DNA of 64,000 bases from an uncultured Eubacterium sp. (lineage in GTDB: Bacteria > Bacillota > Clostridia > Peptostreptococcales > Anaerovoracaceae): NCBI GenBank assembly GCA_937894585.1, contig CALBGO010000037.1, positions 1-64,000 on the forward strand. The letters are read 5' to 3'. Under the pieces are notes generated by a model. That model worked only from the letters and a program-made list of their open reading frames with translations. It ran no database searches and was not told where the DNA came from. Positions 1 to 9,056 of the stretch are shown in pieces. Numbering within the stretch: position 1 is the stretch's first letter; every line of letters begins with the position of its first letter. The translations under genes and the position numbers were made by a program.

Positions 1-54
1 CCGTACGCACGGTGGTGTGAGAGGACGGGAGTTAGTCGCTCCCTCCTACTCGAT
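1..54 (+). mobile_element. 3' end of a group II intron (domain V 3' half plus domain VI)
   Basis: The first 54 bases look like the 3' terminus of a bacterial group II intron on the plus strand. The 3' strand of domain V (CGTACGCACGGTG, from base 2) is followed by a domain VI hairpin with arms GGGAG (28-32) and CTCCC (39-43) and the typical ending CCTCCTACTCGAT. A48 sits in the usual place for the bulged branch-point adenosine. The 3' splice junction is inferred after T54. The rest of the intron, including any reverse transcriptase, lies outside the window. It is antisense to the neighbouring symporter gene and about 30 bp past its stop codon. Recognition is from remembered intron 3' ends, not from a covariance search. 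Confidence 0.8.
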
Positions 55-84
55 CTTAATTGTAAATCCTGTATGATTTGAATT

Positions 85-1494
85 CTACAGCCGTGTCTTG
101 TTCTTTTCTGCAAAGTGTCTCTTTGTTTCGCTTACAACAACTCCGGACAGCCCCACAAGAGCAATCAGGTTTGGAATCGCCATAAGTCCGTTTAAGGTGT
201 CTGCAATCGCCCATGCCATATCAAGATGCATCGTTGCGCCGACAAATACAACGGCAATGAAGATAATCTGATACGGTCTTACGGCTTTTCTTCCCATCAG
301 GAATTCGATGCAGCGGCTTCCGTACAGCGCCCAGCTGAGTACTGTAGAGAATGCAAACAGTGCCAGACAGATTGCGATGATCAGCGCGCCGCCTTTTGCG
401 GAGAATACCGTGCCAAGTGCTGCCGCATTGAGAGAAGTGTCGCCCTCTACACCTATTACAAAATCTATGGTTCCTGCTTTTGCTGCGAGCAGTACAGTCA
501 GACCGGACAGCGTACAGATTACGATGGTATCCATAAATACTTCAAATATACCGTAAAGTCCCTGTCTTACAGGATCGGTCTCAGAAGTTGCAGCATGTGC
601 CATCGGAGCGGAACCAAGACCTGCTTCATTGGAGAATACGCCTCTCTTTACGCCCCATGTAACAACCAGAATAATGGAGCCTACTGCGCCGCCTGTTACA
701 CCCTGCGGTGAGAATGCGCCTTCAAAGATGTCTGCAAAAACACCCGGGATATATTTCGCATAATAGATAACTACAATCAGACTGGTGACAATATAAACAA
801 CCGCCATAAAAGGCACCAGTTTTTCGGTAACCGCACCAAGACGCTTAATACCGCCTAAAAGCACGATTGCAACCAGGATCATCAGGATAACACCCAGTAC
901 GGCATTCACAACCTTCTGACCTTCAAAATCCGGTACAAATGAAGTGATTACAGTATTGACCGAACCTACGATATTGCCTACCTGCACGGCATTGCCGATT
1001 CCGAAGGTGGCAAGCGCTGCGAAAATGCAGAAAACTGCTCCTAGCCATTTCCAGTTCTTTCCGAGGCCATTCTTTATGTAATACATCGGGCCGCCTACCC
1101 AGTCACCTTCTTCGTTTCTTTCGCGGAATTTGACGGCTAAAAGAACTTCGGAATACTTGGTTGCCATGCCAATCAGCGCGGTAATCCACAGCCAGAACAG
1201 CGTTCCCGGTCCGCCCAGCGTAATTGCTGTGGTAATTCCTGCAATATTTCCGGTTCCCACTGTTGCGGCAAGGGCTGTACTCATTGCCTGAAACGGTGTG
1301 ATTTCACCTTCTCCGGCTTCTGTTCTCTTGAAAATTTTACCTAAAGTGTTCTTCATCGCATATCCGAATTTACGGAACTGAACTCCTCTGGTGCGAAGTG
1401 TAAGAATAATTCCGGTACCGACCAGAAGAAACAGCATCGGTACACCCCATACGAAGTCATTAATCGTACTGTTAATACTTTTGACTAATTCCAT
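85..1494 (-). CDS. Sodium:alanine symporter family protein (AGCS family)
   Basis: This encodes a 469-residue polytopic membrane protein of the alanine/glycine:cation symporter family, which imports alanine or glycine with Na+. The family hallmarks TVGTGNIAGI (near residue 80) and FSNEAGLGSAPMAHAA (near residue 290) are present. About ten or more hydrophobic segments are spread over the chain, and the length is normal. I start at the ATG at 1494, because GGGAG lies about 9 nt upstream; a start at 1530 would add a non-conserved basic peptide. The gene is monocistronic: the aminotransferase upstream ends in its own terminator. A TATAAT-like -10 at 1541-1536 (minus strand) is visible, but no convincing -35. 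Confidence 0.93.
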   Translation of the reverse strand: MELVKSINSTINDFVWGVPMLFLLVGTGIILTLRTRGVQFRKFGYAMKNTLGKIFKRTEAGEGEITPFQAMSTALAATVGTGNIAGITTAITLGGPGTLFWLWITALIGMATKYSEVLLAVKFRERNEEGDWVGGPMYYIKNGLGKNWKWLGAVFCIFAALATFGIGNAVQVGNIVGSVNTVITSFVPDFEGQKVVNAVLGVILMILVAIVLLGGIKRLGAVTEKLVPFMAVVYIVTSLIVVIYYAKYIPGVFADIFEGAFSPQGVTGGAVGSIILVVTWGVKRGVFSNEAGLGSAPMAHAATSETDPVRQGLYGIFEVFMDTIVICTLSGLTVLLAAKAGTIDFVIGVEGDTSLNAAALGTVFSAKGGALIIAICLALFAFSTVLSWALYGSRCIEFLMGRKAVRPYQIIFIAVVFVGATMHLDMAWAIADTLNGLMAIPNLIALVGLSGVVVSETKRHFAEKNKTRL

Positions 1495-1760
1495 ATAAGA
1501 TTCTCCCTTTCTTTTGCGGAAGCAGTACATCTGGTATTATACAGAAATATCAGATTCCCATATAAGTTTACAGAAAAGATACTTGCTGACCGCAATATAT
1601 TCTATGAATTCTATTGTACGCTTATACACAAAATTTTACAAGAATTTTTTAAATATTTGGTTTATGTATACAAGGTTTGCTGTACAGAACGAAGAACATA
1701 TTTTTTTATAATAAAATATCTCAGGAGTTTTACTATATTGTTTCGGATTCACCTTTCAAT

Positions 1761-1798
1761 TAAAAAACAGCCGCAAAAACAAAAATGTTTCTGCGGCT
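1761..1798 (-). terminator. Rho-independent terminator after the aminotransferase gene
   Basis: Arms AGCCGCAAAAAC (1769-1780) and GTTTCTGCGGCT (1787-1798) pair with one mismatch. On the minus strand they are followed by a T-run (complement of 1763-1768). The element lies about 90 bp past the aminotransferase stop codon and ends the long minus-strand operon before the symporter gene. Confidence 0.8.
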
Positions 1799-1884
1799 TC
1801 ATCATTCATACATTTATACCGGATAAACTCCGTATGTATTTATGTATTTTGTTATACTGTATGGAAATATCAATCTTTAACAGA

Positions 1885-3084
1885 TTATTTTCCCTGTTTT
1901 TTGTTGTAAGCTTCGATACCCAGTCTGATCAGCTCAACAGCTCTTCTCATATCCTGCTGATTCAGAACATATGCAATACGCATTTCATCCTTACCAAGAC
2001 CAGGTGTAGCATAGAAGCCCTCTGCCGGTGCAAACATAACAGTTTCTCCGTTATCTTCAAATTCGGTCAGAAGGAACATCAGGAAATCTTCTACATTATC
2101 AACCGGAAGTTTCGCAGTAGTGTAGAAAGCTCCGCCAGGTTTCTGGCATACAACGCCCGGAATCTTCATCAGCTCTTCGTAAGCTACATCTCTTCTGCCG
2201 CAGTATTCAGCCTTTACTTCGTCATAGTAGGAAGCAGGCAGTCTGAACAGAGCAGCGGCACCGATCTGATCCACAGTGGATACGCACAGTCTTCCCTGCG
2301 CAATCTTCATAACATTTTTGATGAACTCAGGGTTCTTGCAGATCAGCAGACCGATTCTCGCGCCGCATGCGGAGAATCTCTTGGAAACGGAGTCGATGAT
2401 GATGACTCTGTCTTCAATTTCCTTAACCTGTCCGAAGGAACCTGCAACTCTGCCGTCGTAAGCAAATTCTCTATAAACTTCGTCAGCGATAATCCACAAA
2501 TCGTGTTCTTTTGCAATCTGGCCGATCAGTTCCATTTCTTCTCTTGTTAAAACATTACCTGTAGGGTTTCCCGGGCTGATGCAGCAGATTGCTTTGGTTT
2601 TTTCTGTAATCAGAGGCTCGATCTGTTCTCTCTTTGCATAATGATAGCCGTCTTCTGCTTTAGTTGTAATCGGTACGACTTTGCCGCCTGCAGAAGTGGC
2701 AAATGTGTGATAGTTGGTGTAGAACGGTTCTGCAATCAGAACTTCGTCACCTTCGTTTAACAGAGACAGGAAAGTCATGGTCAATGCTTCAGAACCGCCG
2801 TTGGTAACGATCATATCGCCTCTGCCGATTTCCATACCGTAATTTTTGAAATACTCGCTGACAGCATCCTGTAAATCTGTGATACCGCCGGATTCAGCAT
2901 AAGCAATAACTCTCTTGTCATAATTTTTGATTGCTTCCATGAAACATTCCGGAGTTTCCACATCAGGCTGTCCGATGTTCAGATGATAAACCTTTTTGCC
3001 TGCATCTTTGGCCTTCTGTGCAATCGGGTTGAATTTTCTGATTGGGGAAAACTGCATAGCTTCCACTTTGTTTGATAATTTCAT
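1885..3084 (-). CDS. Pyridoxal phosphate-dependent aminotransferase, class I/II (aspartate aminotransferase-like)
   Basis: This is a 399-residue fold-type I aminotransferase. Visible landmarks are the N-terminal phrase LNIGQPDVETPE, the substrate-site motif SPGNPTGN, and the PLP-binding lysine in SVSKRFSACGARIG near residue 235. Family members transfer amino groups between amino acids and 2-oxoacids in the cytoplasm; the substrate cannot be read from the sequence. The start at 3084 is chosen because AAGGAG lies 8 nt upstream. Longer in-frame versions run through unconserved residues and would overlap tlyA. It is the last gene of the asp23-to-tlyA gene train, 43 bp behind tlyA, and is followed by a clear terminator. 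Confidence 0.9.
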   Translation of the reverse strand: MKLSNKVEAMQFSPIRKFNPIAQKAKDAGKKVYHLNIGQPDVETPECFMEAIKNYDKRVIAYAESGGITDLQDAVSEYFKNYGMEIGRGDMIVTNGGSEALTMTFLSLLNEGDEVLIAEPFYTNYHTFATSAGGKVVPITTKAEDGYHYAKREQIEPLITEKTKAICCISPGNPTGNVLTREEMELIGQIAKEHDLWIIADEVYREFAYDGRVAGSFGQVKEIEDRVIIIDSVSKRFSACGARIGLLICKNPEFIKNVMKIAQGRLCVSTVDQIGAAALFRLPASYYDEVKAEYCGRRDVAYEELMKIPGVVCQKPGGAFYTTAKLPVDNVEDFLMFLLTEFEDNGETVMFAPAEGFYATPGLGKDEMRIAYVLNQQDMRRAVELIRLGIEAYNKKQGK

Positions 3085-3127
3085 TTCTCTCGGTCTCCTT
3101 TTTAAACATAAATAGAAACAACAATGG

Positions 3128-3937
3128 CTATTCCAACTCTTTGTGAGAGTTTTCAACGACCTCTTGTATACATGATACATTATAGCATGGTTCTTTATAT
3201 TTGGAAAGATATAAAAGATATTCTATATTTCCTTTTGCACCGGTAACCGGTGAAAATGTCAGTCCATGGGGATAAAGACCGTTTTCTTCTCCGTAGCGGA
3301 TTACATTTTCTATGACTTCTTTGTGTACGGAGCCATCTCTGACGATGCCTTTTTTGCCGACCTGCTCTCTGCCGGCTTCAAACTGAGGCTTTACGAGACA
3401 GACAATTTCTCCGTCTTCCGCCAGTACTTTTTCTGCAACCGGAAAAATCAGCTTCAAAGAGATAAAGGAAACATCAATGCTGATAAAGTCAACCGGCTCT
3501 TTGATTAAATCCGTGTCCAGATAGCGAACATTGCACTTTTCCATATTGATTACCCGCGGGTCGTTACGAAGTTTCCAGTCCAGCTGTCCGTATCCTACAT
3601 CAATTGCATATACTTTTTCAGCGCCGTTTTGCAGCATACAGTCTGTAAAACCTCCGGTGGATGCGCCGATATCCATACACACCGTATTTTGCAGGTTGAG
3701 ACTGAATTCCGACATGGATTTTTCCAGCTTCAATCCGCCGCGGCTTACATAGGGACAAAGATTTTCTTTAATAAAAATTTCCGCTGTATCAGGGTTTATC
3801 ATATTGCCCGCCTTATCGCTTCTCTGTCCGTCCACAAAAACAACACCTGCCATAATTGCGGCTTTTGCTCTTTCTCTTGACTGATAAAATCCCTTTTTTA
3901 CCAGTAATGTATCAAGCCTTTCTTTCAAGGTATTCAC
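3128..3937 (-). CDS. tlyA: TlyA family RNA methyltransferase / hemolysin
   Basis: This encodes a TlyA-type protein of about 269 residues: an N-terminal S4 RNA-binding domain (KERLDTLLVKKGFYQSRERAKAAI, split here as KERLDTLLVKKG and SRERAKAAI) followed by a Rossmann methyltransferase domain with DIGASTGGFTD as SAM motif I. Characterised members 2'-O-methylate 16S and 23S rRNA; some were called hemolysins. The start is uncertain. I use GTG at 3937, which has AAAGG just upstream; TTG at 3928, giving the canonical KERLD N-terminus, is equally possible. The 5' end overlaps the 3' end of dxs by about 26 bp, consistent with translational coupling in one operon. Confidence 0.9.
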   Translation of the reverse strand: MNTLKERLDTLLVKKGFYQSRERAKAAIMAGVVFVDGQRSDKAGNMINPDTAEIFIKENLCPYVSRGGLKLEKSMSEFSLNLQNTVCMDIGASTGGFTDCMLQNGAEKVYAIDVGYGQLDWKLRNDPRVINMEKCNVRYLDTDLIKEPVDFISIDVSFISLKLIFPVAEKVLAEDGEIVCLVKPQFEAGREQVGKKGIVRDGSVHKEVIENVIRYGEENGLYPHGLTFSPVTGAKGNIEYLLYLSKYKEPCYNVSCIQEVVENSHKELE

Positions 3938-5756
3938 AAATCCTTTCTGCGATAGATTCTGCGTCAAGTCCGTATTTTTTGTACAGACTGCCGCAGTCGC
4001 CGTGTTCTATAAACTGATCGGGCCAGCCGAAGTTCAGCATATTCTCTGCGCCGGTTTTTCTGCGCATTTTTTCGCCGAAGCCCCCTGCCAGCATATTGTC
4101 TTCTATAGTAATAACCGGTATTCCTTTTTTGAAACAGGAAAGATCCAGCGGTTTTACAGAAACCACATCCACTATGCCTGCGGAAATACCTTTTGAGGAA
4201 AGAATGTCCCGAACGGTTTCTGCGGTTTCAGCCATTTTTCCCACAGCCCAGATGTCTGCATCCGTGCCTTCAAAGAGTCTGATATTCTTTCCGTCATAAT
4301 GTGTAACTGCATTTTCATTAAAGCTGCAGGCTCCGCGGGGATAACGGACTGCACAGGGACCGTCAAGCGTCATCGCAAACTTCAGTACAGAAGCAAGCTG
4401 CGTGCCGTCTTTCGGCGCCAGCACCGTCATATTGGGCATAGACGACAAGTAAGACAGGTCAAACACGCCGTGATGAGTCTCTCCGTCTGCGCCTACAATT
4501 CCTGCTCTGTCAATCGCAAAAACTACCGGCAGATTCTGAAGGCATACATCCTCTAAAATCTGGTCGTAAGCTCTTTGTAAAAAAGATGAATAAATTGCCG
4601 CAACCGGTCTGATTCCGTTTTTTGCAAGACCTGCGGCAAATGTTACGGCATGAGCTTCGGCAATGCCGACATCGAAAAATCGTTTCGGAAACTTCTCCGC
4701 AAAAGGAGTAAGTCCCGTGGCATCGCACATGGCTGCGGAAATTGCAGCAATTTTAGGATTTTGTTCCGCCAGCTTTAAAAGTGTATTGCCGAAAACCTTG
4801 GAATATGTCATATCGGCAGACTGTTTCAGCGCGCCGGTTTCCGGATCGAAAGGTCCTACGCCGTGGAATTTATCCGGATTTTGTTCTGCCGTGCGGTATC
4901 CCTTTCCTTTTTTCGTGATGACATGAATAAAGACAGGGCCGTTAATGTGTCGTGCAAGCTCCAAAACATCAAGAAGCTCCGAAAGATTGTGGCCGTCTAT
5001 GGGACCCAGATAAGTAAATCCTAACTCTTCGAAGATTACACCGCCGGAAAGCAGAGCATATTTTACCCGGTCTTTGACATGACCCAAATCCAGTGCCAGA
5101 GCTTCGCCGAAGACAGGGATTTTTTTCAGATTTTTCTTCAGGCTCCGCTTAAATTTCAAGTAGCCATCTGAAGTTCTCAGTTTGGAAAGATGCTGGGAAA
5201 CGCCTCCGATGTTTCTCGATATGGACATGCCGTTATCGTTTAGGATCACCATCATTTTAGATTTGGAAGCCCCTACATTGTTTAACGCTTCAAAGGCCAT
5301 ACCGCCTGTCAGAGAACCGTCTCCGATGACAGCAATCACTTCGTAATCCTCGCCTCTGATGTCTCTTGCGGCAGCCATACCTGCCGCCGCGGAAACAGAA
5401 GTACTGGAATGGCCGGTTTCATAAACATCATGGATACTTTCTTTGGTTTTTGGAAAACCGCTGATGCCGTCCATCTGCCGCAGATTGTCAAATTCATCTG
5501 CTCTTCCCGTTAAAATTTTATGTACATAGGACTGATGCCCTACATCCCAGATGATTTTATCCCGAGGACTGTCAAAAATTTTATGAAGAGCTAAAGTCAG
5601 CTCCACAACACCCAGATTAGATGCTAGATGCCCTCCGGTTTTTGAAACTTTTTCTATTAAAAATTCTCTGATTGCAACAGAAAGAAGCTCCAGCTGACCG
5701 ATATCCATATATTTCAGGTCAGCAGGAAAATCATACTGTGTCAGTTTTTTCTCCAT
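3912..5756 (-). CDS. dxs: 1-deoxy-D-xylulose-5-phosphate synthase
   Basis: This encodes the 614-residue thiamine-diphosphate enzyme that condenses pyruvate and glyceraldehyde-3-phosphate to DXP, the first step of the MEP isoprenoid pathway. The DXS-specific stretches DVGHQSYVHKILTGR, the ThDP motif GDGSLTGGMAFEALNNVG and the transketolase pyrimidine-domain motif DRAGIVGADGETHHG are all present, and the length is normal. A GGAG Shine-Dalgarno 8 nt upstream supports the start at 5756. The position next to ispA, xseB and xseA is classic for Firmicutes and links DXP synthesis to prenyl chain elongation. Confidence 0.97.
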   Translation of the reverse strand: MEKKLTQYDFPADLKYMDIGQLELLSVAIREFLIEKVSKTGGHLASNLGVVELTLALHKIFDSPRDKIIWDVGHQSYVHKILTGRADEFDNLRQMDGISGFPKTKESIHDVYETGHSSTSVSAAAGMAAARDIRGEDYEVIAVIGDGSLTGGMAFEALNNVGASKSKMMVILNDNGMSISRNIGGVSQHLSKLRTSDGYLKFKRSLKKNLKKIPVFGEALALDLGHVKDRVKYALLSGGVIFEELGFTYLGPIDGHNLSELLDVLELARHINGPVFIHVITKKGKGYRTAEQNPDKFHGVGPFDPETGALKQSADMTYSKVFGNTLLKLAEQNPKIAAISAAMCDATGLTPFAEKFPKRFFDVGIAEAHAVTFAAGLAKNGIRPVAAIYSSFLQRAYDQILEDVCLQNLPVVFAIDRAGIVGADGETHHGVFDLSYLSSMPNMTVLAPKDGTQLASVLKFAMTLDGPCAVRYPRGACSFNENAVTHYDGKNIRLFEGTDADIWAVGKMAETAETVRDILSSKGISAGIVDVVSVKPLDLSCFKKGIPVITIEDNMLAGGFGEKMRRKTGAENMLNFGWPDQFIEHGDCGSLYKKYGLDAESIAERICEYLERKA

Positions 5757-5860
5757 GTAAATACTCCGTTATAGTTTGTATGTATTTTCTGCCAAGAATC
5801 CGAAGATGCTGGATTCTTAAAAAAGCTGATATATGCTGCTCTTTATTATGCCGTGCTGTG

Positions 5861-6757
5861 TTATTTTGTACGGTTTTCCAGCTTCAGAACCAAATCTCTG
5901 AAAAACTCCGCGTTGTCATAGTATTCTTCAATAGCGGATACCGCATTCATTGTCAGCTCCTGAAGTTTGGCTTCGGATGCTTCCATACCGTTTAAGGCTA
6001 CATAAGTGATTTTTTCACTGGCAGCATCTTTCCCGGCGGTTTTTCCCATTTCTTCGGTATTTCCTCTGACATCGAGAATATCGTCGGCAATCTGATAAGC
6101 AAGTCCGAGATTTTCTGCATAAACGGTCATATTCTTCATCATATCCGCATCGGCGCCGCCAAGATACAGCCCGGCTCTGATAGCCGCTACAATCAGCGCA
6201 GCTGTTTTGTTGATATGGATGTATTCAAGCATTTCGTTGGAACACTGTTTGTGTTCGGAATCGATATCGGAAGCCTGACCTGCAACCATACCCCGTACCC
6301 CGGAATTCTTTGCGATTGTGTAGGATGCGTTGAGCCTTTTTTTCAGCTCGTTAAGATTATCGAAACACAAAAACATATCCTTGTTCATAATCTCAAAGGC
6401 AGTAGTCAGAAGACCGTCGCCTGCCAGCACCGCCATACCGTCTCCGAATACTTTGTGGTTGGTCGGCATACCTCTTCTCAGGTCATCGTTATCCATGGCG
6501 GGCAAATCATCGTGAATCAATGAATAAGTGTGGATATACTCAATGGCGCAGGCATAAGGAAGCGCATCTTTTGCATCGCCGCCGGCAAACTCGCAGGCAG
6601 CTAAAAGCAGTACGGAACGAAGCCGTTTTCCGCCGGCTGTGAGTGAGTATTTCATAGCATCGTAGAGCACGCTGCTCTTGGTATCTACTCCGGGAATATA
6701 ATCAAGAAGATATTCGTTAATCATATCCTTGTATTCATCGTAGTGTTCCCTCATCAT
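5861..6757 (-). CDS. ispA: Polyprenyl synthetase (farnesyl/geranylgeranyl diphosphate synthase)
   Basis: This is a 298-residue trans-isoprenyl diphosphate synthase. The first aspartate-rich motif reads HDDLPAMDNDD and the second DDILDVRG; these bind Mg2+-diphosphate during head-to-tail condensation of IPP with allylic substrates. GGKRLRSVL is the usual IPP-binding region. The genomic position between xseB and dxs argues for farnesyl diphosphate synthase (IspA), but chain-length specificity is inference. AGAGG lies 8 nt before the ATG at 6757. The gene follows the xseB stop codon by 3 bp. Confidence 0.94.
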   Translation of the reverse strand: MMREHYDEYKDMINEYLLDYIPGVDTKSSVLYDAMKYSLTAGGKRLRSVLLLAACEFAGGDAKDALPYACAIEYIHTYSLIHDDLPAMDNDDLRRGMPTNHKVFGDGMAVLAGDGLLTTAFEIMNKDMFLCFDNLNELKKRLNASYTIAKNSGVRGMVAGQASDIDSEHKQCSNEMLEYIHINKTAALIVAAIRAGLYLGGADADMMKNMTVYAENLGLAYQIADDILDVRGNTEEMGKTAGKDAASEKITYVALNGMEASEAKLQELTMNAVSAIEEYYDNAEFFRDLVLKLENRTK

Positions 6758-6760
6758 AGC

Positions 6761-6949
6761 TTAATCCTCTCTTTCAAACATTTCAATCTTCTGTTTTGCG
6801 TTTTCCAGAATATCGCTGCAGATACTGTAGTATTTCATACCTTCTTCATAGCAGGCAACCGCTTCTTCAAGGGTCGTACTGCCCGCTTTGATTTTTTCAC
6901 TCATTTCTGTAAGACCGCTCAGGGCTTCTTCGAATTTTTTCTGATTCAT
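6761..6949 (-). CDS. xseB: Exodeoxyribonuclease VII small subunit
   Basis: A 62-residue acidic helical protein typical of XseB, with the conserved pattern FEEALSGLTEMSEKIKAGS (residues 5-23) and LEEAVACYEEGM. XseB assembles with XseA to form exonuclease VII, which degrades single-stranded DNA in both directions. It overlaps the 3' end of xseA by 4 bp (ATGA type), indicating translational coupling. Confidence 0.95.
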   Translation of the reverse strand: MNQKKFEEALSGLTEMSEKIKAGSTTLEEAVACYEEGMKYYSICSDILENAKQKIEMFERED

Positions 6950-8091
6950 ATTCTGTCACTTCCTATCTCTGTTATCAGACAGCGGGCAAAACCGTCTGTT
7001 AGGGAAATCTTATACTGATCGCCTGCCGAGAGTTCTCCTGCAGAAGAAATAATATGATCGTTTCGGTCTGAAAGGACGGCGTAGCCGTTTTCCAATATTT
7101 TGTTCGGATTATTCTCTTCCAAAATCAGTTTATGCTTTTCCAGAGTATTTGCAAGCTCCAAAAATCTGCCCGTAAGCGCATTTTTCATTTCAGAAGCTAA
7201 ATTATCCGTCAGAAGCTTGTGATACATCAGTTTGTTGGAAAGCTGTATATGCAGAGCTTCCTTAAGTTCGCAAAGCCGCGCGGAAAGCTCTCCGGTATCG
7301 GAAACTGCAAGCTGGGCGGCAGCTGTAGGTGTTTCTGCACGAAGGTCTGCGGCCATATCCGCAATGGAAAAGTCTATTTCGTGTCCTACTGCGGAAATCA
7401 CAGGAATACGAGACTTGTAAACAGCTCTTGCCACACATTCTTCGTTAAACGCCCAAAGATCGTCGGCTGAACCTCCGCCTCTGCCTACAATCAGCGTATC
7501 GATATCATAAAAATGATCGTTTACATAATCTATCATCCGGGCAATATCGGCTGCCGCTGCATCCCCTTGAACAAGAACCGGAAAAATAATTACATCAACT
7601 AAAGCATTTCGGCTTTTCAATATTTTTAACATATCTTCTACCGCCGCGCCGGTAGGCGATGTAATGATGCCGATTTTATCAGGGTATTTGGGAATCGGTT
7701 TTTTGTGAGCTTTGTCAAAGAGTCCCTCTGCCTGAAGTTTTGCTTTCATTTGTTCAAAGGCTAACGCCCGACTGCCCTCGCCGGATATCTCTATATTGCG
7801 TACATACAGAGAATAGGTTCCGTTCTTTTTAAAAATGTTTACACCGCCGGTCAGGGTTGCCTCCATACCGTCTTCCAGTTGATACCGCAGTGTTTCTGCA
7901 TATTCTTTCGGCAGAAAACAGTTGATTTTGCTTGCAATATCAATTATGGAAAAATATATATGTCCGGAAGAGTGATACTTCAGGTTGGAAATCTCTCCTT
8001 TTACGACCACGGCAGAAAGCAGCGGATCAGTGCCGACAACTCTTGCGATGTATTCGTTTAGTTGTGAAACGGTTACAGGTTTCAGCGCCAT
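6946..8091 (-). CDS. xseA: Exodeoxyribonuclease VII large subunit
   Basis: The 381-residue catalytic subunit of exonuclease VII. An N-terminal OB-fold domain (roughly residues 1-100; VSQLNEYIARV, GEISNLKYHSSGHIYFS) is followed by the Exonuc_VII_L domain, with SPTGAAVEDML, IIVGRGGGSADDLWAFN read as IVGRGGGSADDLWAFN, and VISAVGHEIDFSIAD. It is slightly shorter than the usual 400-450 residues, mainly in the C-terminal coiled coil. It overlaps the TsaD paralogue by 10 bp and xseB by 4 bp. Confidence 0.95.
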   Translation of the reverse strand: MALKPVTVSQLNEYIARVVGTDPLLSAVVVKGEISNLKYHSSGHIYFSIIDIASKINCFLPKEYAETLRYQLEDGMEATLTGGVNIFKKNGTYSLYVRNIEISGEGSRALAFEQMKAKLQAEGLFDKAHKKPIPKYPDKIGIITSPTGAAVEDMLKILKSRNALVDVIIFPVLVQGDAAAADIARMIDYVNDHFYDIDTLIVGRGGGSADDLWAFNEECVARAVYKSRIPVISAVGHEIDFSIADMAADLRAETPTAAAQLAVSDTGELSARLCELKEALHIQLSNKLMYHKLLTDNLASEMKNALTGRFLELANTLEKHKLILEENNPNKILENGYAVLSDRNDHIISSAGELSAGDQYKISLTDGFARCLITEIGSDRI

Positions 8092-9056
8092 ATTGCTTTT
8101 CCTCCCAAAAGTGCAGTGCCTGCCGCATTATCCGTACACATGACAGGATCTCCGAAACAGAGATTTAGGGAAGGCAGAGCCTTCTTCAGTTCATTTCTTA
8201 TATAGCCGCTTGCAGAAACGCCTCCGGCAAAGAGGACGTCTTCTATTCCCAGTTTTTCCGAAAGCTGTCCGGTCATTTCGGAAATCGCGCGGGCAAGACG
8301 GGCAAACAGCATAGCTGCCAGTCTTTCTTTTTCAACAGTTTCGGCAAGTCTCTGACAACAGGTTTCAATACCCGACAGATTGATGAATCCGTCCTTGCAT
8401 TTTATTACCGGCAGCAGATTTTCCTTTGGAGAAATACCGCCCTCTTTCTGCAATTTCAGCGCAATTTCGTCGAGAGCCTGTCCGCATGGAAAAGCTATAC
8501 CAAGCGCTACGCCGATGCGATCCAAGACCTGTCCGAAAGCGAGATCTTTGGAGCCGCCTTCGATTGAAATCTCAAACCTGCTGTCATCTGTTTCCGAAAC
8601 CAGAAGTCCTTCCGAAGTTCCTCCTGAAAAGTGAAAGGACAGAAAACGCGGAGCGTTTTGCAAGTTCGTGCCGAAGCGGGCCGCCTCAATATGTCCTTCC
8701 TGATGGGAAAAGAAAAAACACGGCACATCAAGGGCGGCTGCAAGACTCTTTGCTGCGGAAAGACCTGCCTGAAAACACGGCATATAGGAGCCTTCTACAG
8801 TTCTTGGCTTTTCAGAGACTGCAATGCAGTCTACGGTATATTCTCCGCCGGCTCTCAGAGTTTCAAAAAGCTGTGTTAAAAGGTCGGGCAGATTATTTAC
8901 ATGCTGAAAAAGAGCGACAGACTGCCGAAGTCCTCTCTCGCCCTTTTTTACGCTCAGATATTGCTGCAGATTGCAGAGTATATTTTCCTCTATGTCGACA
9001 GCTGCCACGGAAGTCTTGTAATTGCTCGTATCAATGCCGATAGAAATTCTACGCAT
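8082..9056 (-). CDS. TsaD/Kae1-family paralogue (ASKHA fold, peptidase M22-like)
   Basis: A 324-residue protein of the Kae1/TsaD family. It starts with an ASKHA nucleotide-binding motif (ISIGIDTSNYKTSVA) and keeps the metal-ligand motif HQEGHIEAA (near residue 125) and a late phosphate-binding motif, DVLFAGGVSASGYIRN. True TsaD, which makes the t6A37 tRNA modification with TsaBE, normally begins with an IESSCDET-type motif, missing here. I therefore read this as the clostridial paralogue often annotated as an O-sialoglycoprotein endopeptidase-like protein; its function is unknown to me. The start at 9056 overlaps the nusB stop. The neighbours suggest co-expression with NusB and exonuclease VII. 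Confidence 0.8.
   Translation of the reverse strand: MRRISIGIDTSNYKTSVAAVDIEENILCNLQQYLSVKKGERGLRQSVALFQHVNNLPDLLTQLFETLRAGGEYTVDCIAVSEKPRTVEGSYMPCFQAGLSAAKSLAAALDVPCFFFSHQEGHIEAARFGTNLQNAPRFLSFHFSGGTSEGLLVSETDDSRFEISIEGGSKDLAFGQVLDRIGVALGIAFPCGQALDEIALKLQKEGGISPKENLLPVIKCKDGFINLSGIETCCQRLAETVEKERLAAMLFARLARAISEMTGQLSEKLGIEDVLFAGGVSASGYIRNELKKALPSLNLCFGDPVMCTDNAAGTALLGGKAIWR

Noticed and set aside
1536..1564. Promoter of the symporter gene
   Set aside because: A TATAAT is present at 1541-1536, but there is no acceptable -35 at 16-18 nt.
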